Below are positions 1 through 6,233 of a stretch of DNA of 7,918 bases, one piece after another. This DNA comes from Deltaproteobacteria bacterium (lineage in GTDB: Bacteria; Desulfobacterota; Desulfomonilia; UBA1062). The notes under the pieces were generated by a model, which was not told the DNA's origin, ran no database searches, and saw only the letters and a list, made by a program, of their open reading frames with translations. Location of the stretch: positions 1 through 7,918 of the forward strand of contig JAFGTK010000064.1 in NCBI GenBank assembly GCA_016934135.1, in the 5' to 3' direction. Each line of letters begins with the position of its first letter. Position 1 is the first letter of the stretch. Position numbers and translations under genes: made by a program.

Positions 1-1624
<1,624 letters not shown>

Positions 1625-1636
1625 AGTAAGAAACAA

Positions 1637-1668
1637 GGGCCTCGGGGTGTTCCCGGGGCCCGGCTTTA
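1637..1668 (+). terminator. Rho-independent-like terminator after acs
   Basis: A 10-bp stem (GGGCCTCGGG at 1637-1646 with CCCGGGGCCC at 1652-1661, one G-U pair) closes a 5-nt loop. It starts 12 nt after the acs stop codon. The following stretch GGCTTTAT has only a short T run, so termination may be incomplete. Its position just after a stop codon and before a regulator gene supports the call. Confidence 0.75.
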
Positions 1669-1730
1669 TCATATCTTGGTATTATAACGACGTTTTTTTT
1701 ATAGGTGTATATTCGTAAGGAAGGGTCCGT
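1662..1730 (+). promoter_or_regulatory. AT-rich leader of fadR, possible promoter
   Basis: This AT-rich stretch between the acs terminator and the regulator start is the best place in the window for a promoter of the downstream genes. A weak sigma-70-like pair is TTGGTA (1676-1681) and TATAGG (1700-1705) with an 18-bp spacer. Other near-matches (TATAAC at 1683, TATATT at 1708) lack a good -35 box. A run of eight T lies at 1693-1700. A small palindrome, AACG-A-CGTT, is at 1686-1694. No sequence like the Bacillus FadR operator (TGAATGA-TCATTCA type) was seen. The ribosome site AAGGAAGG at 1717-1724 ends 6 nt before the ATG of fadR. The promoter assignment is by eye and weak. Confidence 0.25.
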
Positions 1731-2312
1731 ATGAGAGGCGAGGAAAAATACAGGATGATATTGAATGCCGCCAAGCAGGTATTTGCTATGGAAGGCTTCT
1801 ACAATTCCAAGGTCTCTGAAATCGCACGTGAGGCACATGTTGCAGATGGGACCATTTATCTCTACTTCAAAAATAAGGATGACATCTTAATCTCCCTTTT
1901 TGAAGAGGAACTCAACGGGATCATAACTACTGTAAAGGAAAAACTGCAGGATATAGAAGACCCGCGAGAGCGGCTCATTAAATTCTGTGACAATCATCTT
2001 ACGATCGTTGAGTCTGACAGGGCTCTGGCAGAAGTTATACAGGTAGAGCTCAGACAGTCGAATAAATTCATGCGTGAATATAAGAACAAGCATTTCTTGG
2101 CATATCTTAATATTATTGCTGATATTATAAGTCAGGGACAGGAACAGGGTGTCTTTAAAGAAGAACTGAAACCTGATATCTGTTCTCGGGTAATCTTTGG
2201 TTCATTGGACGAACTCTCTACCTATCTTGTTACTGTACGAAGGAAGAGATTCGATGTCCATGAAGTGGCCATCATGGTCGGCAACTCTTTTCTCAATGGG
2301 CTTGTTAAATAA
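1731..2312 (+). CDS. fadR: TetR-family fatty-acid regulator, FadR (YsiA)-like
   Basis: This is a 193-residue TetR-family repressor, a typical length. The N-terminal helix-turn-helix spans about residues 8-53, with the recognition part VADGTIYLYFKNKDDIL at 37-53. The rest is the ligand-binding and dimerisation domain. The VADGTIYLYFKNK block and the ELRQSN motif (106-111) closely resemble Bacillus subtilis FadR as remembered, a repressor of beta-oxidation genes released by long-chain acyl-CoA. The start is supported by AAGGAAGG 6 nt upstream. The gene is 23 nt from the beta-oxidation fusion enzyme on the same strand, so it is most likely first in that operon and controls itself and the downstream genes. 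The HTH family is certain. Acyl-CoA as ligand is inferred from the resemblance and the neighbours. The symbol refers to the Bacillus-type TetR protein, not the unrelated GntR-family FadR of E. coli. Confidence 0.88.
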   Translation: MRGEEKYRMILNAAKQVFAMEGFYNSKVSEIAREAHVADGTIYLYFKNKDDILISLFEEELNGIITTVKEKLQDIEDPRERLIKFCDNHLTIVESDRALAEVIQVELRQSNKFMREYKNKHFLAYLNIIADIISQGQEQGVFKEELKPDICSRVIFGSLDELSTYLVTVRRKRFDVHEVAIMVGNSFLNGLVK

Positions 2313-2335
2313 TATATAGGCAGGAGGATAGGACC

Positions 2336-4309
2336 ATGCAGATAAAAAAGGCCGCTGTCATCGGTGGTGGTGCCATGGGCGGATCTATAGCGCACCTTCT
2401 CACCTCTGTAGGCATAGAGTGTTTTGTAAAGGATATAGAAATAAAGTTCATTGACAAGGCCATTGATCTTTCCAGAAGCATATATGACAAGCTCGTAAAA
2501 AAGGGCAAGATAGATCAGAAAAAGGCAGATGAGCTTCAGGGCCTTCTCCGCGGTTCAGTAAAATACGACAGCAAGTTCTTCGAAGATGTCGACCTTGTCA
2601 TAGAGGCAGTCCCTGAGATTATTAAAATCAAGCAGGGAATCTTTGCCGAACTCGAAAAGATTTGTCCTGAAAAGACCATACTGGCATCAAACACCTCCAC
2701 ATTGTCATTGACCGAGATTGCAGCCAAGATAGAGAAAAAGGATCGGTTTGTAGGGCTGCATTTTTTCAATCCCGCTCATGTGATGAAACTTGTAGAGGTT
2801 ATCTACGACGAGAATACCTCGGGCGATGCTGTTGACACCATGATGGAATTCTCTGTGCTCATAGGCAAGGTCCCTATAAAGGTTAAGAACGGACCTGGTT
2901 TCGTGGTCAACAGGGTGCTTATTCCCTATATGAACGAAGCTGTGCTTTCTCTGATGGATGGAGAAGCGTCCATGGAAGAAATCGACGCAAGTATGGTGGA
3001 ATTCGGAATGCCTATGGGGCCGTTTTCTCTTTGGGACCTCGTTGGCCTGGATGTAGGCATTCATGCATCCGAGACACTTGAAAAGGCCTATGGGATGCGC
3101 GCTCCCATACCCGAACTGCTGAAAACGCTCGTGAAGAAAGGTTGCTTCGGCCAGAAGACAGGGAAAGGTTTCTATGATTATTCATCAGGAAAGAAACCGG
3201 CAAAAGAGGTAGAGACATTCCTCAAGAACTGGTGGAAGAAGAACCCGGGAAGTGATGAGGTTTTTTCACCTGAGAGACTGCTTGCGGTTCAGATCAGGGA
3301 ATCTCTTTGCATCCTGAGCGATGGCATCGCCTCGGCAAATGATATAGACACCGGTATGGTATATGGTACAAACTACCCCACGAAGGTTTCCTGGGGGCCG
3401 CTGCACTATGCAGAGGAAAACATGGGCTGGGATGACGCATATTCAATGATGAATTCATTGGAGTATATCTACGGTCCGGAACGATTTACCATGCCGGCAA
3501 TAATCGATGAACTTCTTGCTGGGGACAGCGCTTTTAAAAACTGCAGCTACGTGGTGGACAGCGACGGCGTAGCCATGATGACCATAGATAATCCCCCTAT
3601 GAACACTCTCGGATACAAGACCAGGGCCGACATAACGGCAACTGTGCTTCAGGCTGTGGCTGATGCCCGCGTCCGTGTAATCCTTCTTACAGGAAAGGGG
3701 AAGGCATTTGTTGCAGGTGCGGATATTGAAGAGATAAAAGGGCTCAAGACAATAGACGATGTTGTGGACTTTGCTAATCGGGGTTATCGGATGATGAATA
3801 CGATTGAGGATTCGGAAAAACCGATCATAGCGGTTATCAACGGATTCTGCCTTGGCGGAGGGCTTGAACTGGCCATGTCATGCCACATGCGTATTGCCTC
3901 GAGATCTGCACGGCTCGGTCTGCCTGAGATCAATCTGGGGATCATGCCGGGTTTTGCAGGAACTCAGAGACTGCCGAGGATCGTCGGAAAGGCAAAGGCC
4001 CTGGAAATGATTCTTTCCGGGTCGCACTATAGTGCCAAAGAAGCCTGTGATATGGGGCTGGTAAATAAAGTGGTCGATCATGAGTCTCTTATGGATGAGG
4101 CAAGAAAATTTGCCCGTACTATAGCATCAAAGGGAAGACTCGCGGTAAGCTCAGTGATGGATGCCGTGTCAGCCGGCCTTGAGGTGACCTTTGAGGAAGG
4201 TCTTATGATCGAGTCCGAGAATTTTGCACGGGTGACCATCTCGCATGATGCAAAGGAAGGGCTTGACGCCTTTTTGAATAAACGCAAGCCGGATTTTAAA
4301 GATATGTAA
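2336..4309 (+). CDS. Bifunctional 3-hydroxyacyl-CoA dehydrogenase / enoyl-CoA hydratase
   Basis: This 657-residue fusion would carry out two successive beta-oxidation steps: hydration of enoyl-CoA and NAD-dependent oxidation of the (S)-3-hydroxyacyl-CoA. The N-terminal Rossmann domain has the dinucleotide motif G10-x-G12-x-x-G15 and Asp33 after the second strand, which favours NAD. The dehydrogenase catalytic pair is His142/Glu154, with Asn192 in GFVVNRV; the spacing matches the mitochondrial enzyme (158/170/208). A first C-terminal dehydrogenase domain runs to about 290, and a second, degenerate copy covers about 311-395. The hydratase (crotonase) domain runs from about 405 to the end. It has both catalytic acids, Glu511 in GGGLELAM and Glu531 in GLPEINLG, 20 residues apart as in rat enoyl-CoA hydratase, so both activities look intact. 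The domain order is the reverse of E. coli FadB. It resembles archaeal crotonyl-CoA hydratase/3-hydroxybutyryl-CoA dehydrogenases, so short-chain substrates are possible. AGGAGG at 2322-2327 lies 8 nt before the ATG. Confidence 0.95.
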   Translation: MQIKKAAVIGGGAMGGSIAHLLTSVGIECFVKDIEIKFIDKAIDLSRSIYDKLVKKGKIDQKKADELQGLLRGSVKYDSKFFEDVDLVIEAVPEIIKIKQGIFAELEKICPEKTILASNTSTLSLTEIAAKIEKKDRFVGLHFFNPAHVMKLVEVIYDENTSGDAVDTMMEFSVLIGKVPIKVKNGPGFVVNRVLIPYMNEAVLSLMDGEASMEEIDASMVEFGMPMGPFSLWDLVGLDVGIHASETLEKAYGMRAPIPELLKTLVKKGCFGQKTGKGFYDYSSGKKPAKEVETFLKNWWKKNPGSDEVFSPERLLAVQIRESLCILSDGIASANDIDTGMVYGTNYPTKVSWGPLHYAEENMGWDDAYSMMNSLEYIYGPERFTMPAIIDELLAGDSAFKNCSYVVDSDGVAMMTIDNPPMNTLGYKTRADITATVLQAVADARVRVILLTGKGKAFVAGADIEEIKGLKTIDDVVDFANRGYRMMNTIEDSEKPIIAVINGFCLGGGLELAMSCHMRIASRSARLGLPEINLGIMPGFAGTQRLPRIVGKAKALEMILSGSHYSAKEACDMGLVNKVVDHESLMDEARKFARTIASKGRLAVSSVMDAVSAGLEVTFEEGLMIESENFARVTISHDAKEGLDAFLNKRKPDFKDM

Positions 4310-4408
4310 GCTTGTTATGTAAAGCAAGGTGTATTTCAACTCAAAGAGAGGGAATACTGTGTTAACAAGTGGCCTGCGGGCTAAAAAATAAGTAGGAAGG
4401 AGGAGAAT
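4310..4408 (+). other. Intergenic gap before etfB with spaced inverted repeat
   Basis: This 99-nt stretch separates the fusion gene from etfB and is the longest gap within the presumed operon. It contains no terminator-like hairpin, so read-through is expected. A 7-bp inverted repeat is present, CTTGTTA at 4311-4317 and TAACAAG at 4363-4369, with 45 nt between the arms. No convincing promoter was found: TTCAAC (4335-4340) and AATACT (4353-4358) are too close together. The gap could hold a second promoter or operator for etfBA, but the sequence does not prove it. Confidence 0.35.
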
Positions 4409-4412
4409 GTGA
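4395..4412 (+). promoter_or_regulatory. etfB ribosome binding site and overlapping ATG/GTG start
   Basis: The purine-rich GGAAGGAGGAG (4395-4405) contains AGGAGG at 4398-4403. The in-frame start of etfB is GTG at 4409, 5 nt after it. An ATG at 4407 overlaps this GTG in another frame and is followed at once by TGA (4410-4412), so it can only give a start-stop. The standard EtfB N-terminus MNTVVCMKQVPDTE fixes the GTG as the real start. Confidence 0.8.
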
Positions 4413-5185
4413 ATACAGTAGTGTGCATGAAACAGGTACCTGATACAGAGACTCTGATTAAGGTTGCTGGTGCAGGTATTGTGACTGACGGCATTAAGTG
4501 GGTCATGTCATCATTTGACGAGTTTGCCGTTGAAGAGGCTTTGCAGCAGAAGGAAAAGATGAAAGCAGGGGCGGTAACAATCGTTTCTCTCGGTCCTGAC
4601 AGGGCAATCGAGGCCATCAGAACAGGACTGGCTATGGGTGCTGATAATGCTGTACATATCAATGACGCCGGTTACTATGAGAAGGCGGATCCATATGCGA
4701 CAGCAGCAGTTCTTGCAGCTGCCATTAAGGGTCTGCAATATGACTGTGTTTTCCTCGGCAAACAGGCGATCGACGATGATTCAGGGCAGGTTCCCGCAAT
4801 GGTAGCAGAGCAGCTCGGAATTCCTGTTGTCACCCAGGTGCTCAAGCTCGAGGTTGCTGCTGACAAGAGCAAGGCAACAGTGACCAGAGAAGTAGAGGGC
4901 GGCCAGGCAGTAGTTGAGGTGGCTCTTCCTGCGGTGTTCTCGGCACAGAAGGGTCTCAACGAGCCCCGGTATGCATCTCTGCCGGGTATCATGAAGGCAA
5001 AGAAGAAGCCGGTTGACGTTAAGACAGCAGCGGACCTTGGTATTACCGCAGGACCGGCAACAGTTGTCAAGGAAATGTCTTTACCGCCTGCACGTCAGGC
5101 AGGAAAGATCATTGCCGGTGATGATGCAGCAGCAAAGGCAGCAGCTCTTGCCAAGGCTTTGCACGACGAAGTCAAGATCATCTAA
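4409..5185 (+). CDS. etfB: Electron transfer flavoprotein subunit beta
   Basis: This is the small subunit of the FAD-containing heterodimer that takes electrons from acyl-CoA dehydrogenases in the cytoplasm and passes them to a membrane oxidoreductase. It has 258 residues, normal for the family. The N-terminus VVCMKQVPDTE (4-14) is typical. The nucleotide (AMP or second FAD) binding segment includes GKQAIDDDSGQVP at 117-129. The EtfB signature lies in TREVEGGQAVVEVALPAV (159-176). The partner-docking recognition loop NEPRYASLPGIMKAKKK is at 184-200, and its Leu191 corresponds to the leucine that docks into acyl-CoA dehydrogenases in human ETF. The C-terminal arm (from about 225) is Ala- and Lys-rich and wraps EtfA in known structures. 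Translation starts at GTG. etfA follows after 18 nt, so the two are co-translated. Whether this ETF is bifurcating cannot be decided by eye; the membrane oxidoreductase next door favours a quinone-linked role. Confidence 0.96.
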   Translation: MNTVVCMKQVPDTETLIKVAGAGIVTDGIKWVMSSFDEFAVEEALQQKEKMKAGAVTIVSLGPDRAIEAIRTGLAMGADNAVHINDAGYYEKADPYATAAVLAAAIKGLQYDCVFLGKQAIDDDSGQVPAMVAEQLGIPVVTQVLKLEVAADKSKATVTREVEGGQAVVEVALPAVFSAQKGLNEPRYASLPGIMKAKKKPVDVKTAADLGITAGPATVVKEMSLPPARQAGKIIAGDDAAAKAAALAKALHDEVKII

Positions 5186-5203
5186 TCGAAGGAGGTTACG
5201 AAG

Positions 5204-6172
5204 ATGCCAGGAACTCTTATTTATGCAGAAGTGCAGAAAGGTGAGATCAAAAAAGGATCTCTCGAGATTACAAGCAAGGCCAAGGGGTTTGGCGGTGAAG
5301 TTTCTGTCTGTATCATCGGCAGCGGCGTAGAAGCACTCGCTCCTGAGCTTGCAAAATATGGTGCGGATAAGATATATGTTGTAGATGCTCCGGATTATGA
5401 AAACTATGTGACCGAGGCATATGTACAGGCATTTGCACAGGTGGCTGAGCAGGTGAAACCATCGGTTGTCCTTGCAAGCGCAACAGCACAGGGAAAGGAT
5501 CTGACCCCTGCTATTGCTGCACGGCTTAATACAGGCGCTATTTCCGATTGCGTTGACCTGACAAAGAACGGGGACAAACTTGTCGCAAAGAGGCCCATGT
5601 ATGCAGGCAAGGCATATGCAATGGTAGAGGCTGCTGCTGATCCTCAGGTTATTTCAGTGAGGCCTAATTCCTTTGCAGCTGCAGAGACTGCAGGCGCCGG
5701 CGCAGTAGAAAAGGTTGCCGTAAGCCTCGATGCTTCCAAGATCAAGGTTGTAGTGAAGTCTCTTGAACTTGCTCAGTCAGACGAGCCTGATCAGACAGAG
5801 GCCGAGATCATCGTATCAGGTGGCCGTGGTATGAAAGGCCCTGAGAATTTCAAGATGCTGGAAGATCTTGCAAAATTATTCGGACCGACAGCAACAACCG
5901 GTGCATCCAGAGCAGCTGTTGATGCAGGATGGAGAGGACATGCCTATCAGGTAGGACAGACAGGTAAGACTGTCAGCCCGAATCTCTATATCGCATGCGG
6001 CATCTCCGGTGCCATTCAGCATATGGCAGGTATGGGAACATCCAAGGTTATCGTAGCCATTAACAAGGATGCAGAGGCTCCGATATTCACAAAGGCCGAT
6101 TACGGTGTAGTGGACGACCTGTTCAACGTAGTCCCTGCACTGATCAACGAGATTAAAAAGATAAAGGGTTAA
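5204..6172 (+). CDS. etfA: Electron transfer flavoprotein subunit alpha
   Basis: This is the large ETF subunit, carrying the redox FAD. It has 322 residues, a usual length for the bacterial form with no ferredoxin extension. Residues 1 to about 190 form the N-terminal domain that packs on EtfB. The C-terminal FAD domain has SGGRG at 205-209, GASRAAVDAGW at 233-243 with the conserved flavin-contacting Arg236, VGQTGKTVSP at 250-259, and the signature GISGAIQH at 266-273. After that come AINKDAEAPIF and DYGVVDDLF, the family's normal ending. AAGGAGG at 5189-5195 lies 8 nt before the ATG. It sits between etfB and the membrane oxidoreductase gene, which places electron donor and likely acceptor side by side. 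No missing key residue was seen. Confidence 0.96.
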   Translation: MPGTLIYAEVQKGEIKKGSLEITSKAKGFGGEVSVCIIGSGVEALAPELAKYGADKIYVVDAPDYENYVTEAYVQAFAQVAEQVKPSVVLASATAQGKDLTPAIAARLNTGAISDCVDLTKNGDKLVAKRPMYAGKAYAMVEAAADPQVISVRPNSFAAAETAGAGAVEKVAVSLDASKIKVVVKSLELAQSDEPDQTEAEIIVSGGRGMKGPENFKMLEDLAKLFGPTATTGASRAAVDAGWRGHAYQVGQTGKTVSPNLYIACGISGAIQHMAGMGTSKVIVAINKDAEAPIFTKADYGVVDDLFNVVPALINEIKKIKG

Positions 6173-6181
6173 GAAATACCA

Positions 6182-6208
6182 GTGGGGTGGGAGATTCTTC
6201 CACCCCAC
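6182..6208 (+). promoter_or_regulatory. Strong hairpin between etfA and the oxidoreductase gene
   Basis: GTGGGGTGG (6182-6190) pairs perfectly with CCACCCCAC (6200-6208). The stem extends inward by a G-U, an A-U and a G-C pair to 12 bp with a 3-nt ATT loop. It begins 9 nt after the etfA stop. The following bases are AACAAACAAG, with no T run, so it is not a standard intrinsic terminator. It is more likely an mRNA-stabilising or processing element that lowers expression of the downstream gene relative to etfBA, or a partial terminator. The pairing is seen directly; the role is inference. Confidence 0.6.
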
Positions 6209-6222
6209 AACAAACAAGATTC

Positions 6223-6231
6223 AGGGGGGGG
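6223..6231 (+). promoter_or_regulatory. G-run ribosome binding site of the oxidoreductase gene
   Basis: An A followed by eight consecutive G (6224-6231) lies 2 nt before the ATG at 6234. It can pair with the CCUCC of 16S rRNA using a G-U pair, in several registers, and it is the only purine-rich block in front of this start. The G-run could also pair with the CCCC of the hairpin's 3' arm (6203-6206). Confidence 0.6.
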
Positions 6232-6233
6232 CT

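Noticed and set aside
5013..5330. A 105-codon plus-strand frame spanning the etfB/etfA junction
   Set aside because: It is out of frame with both ETF genes and overlaps both. Its Arg/Gln/Leu-rich peptide is what a shifted frame over Ala-rich coding gives.
6182..6208. Hairpin as an intrinsic terminator ending the operon after etfA
   Set aside because: No T run follows on the + strand, and the next gene begins 26 nt later with a functionally linked product. I kept it as a regulatory hairpin instead.
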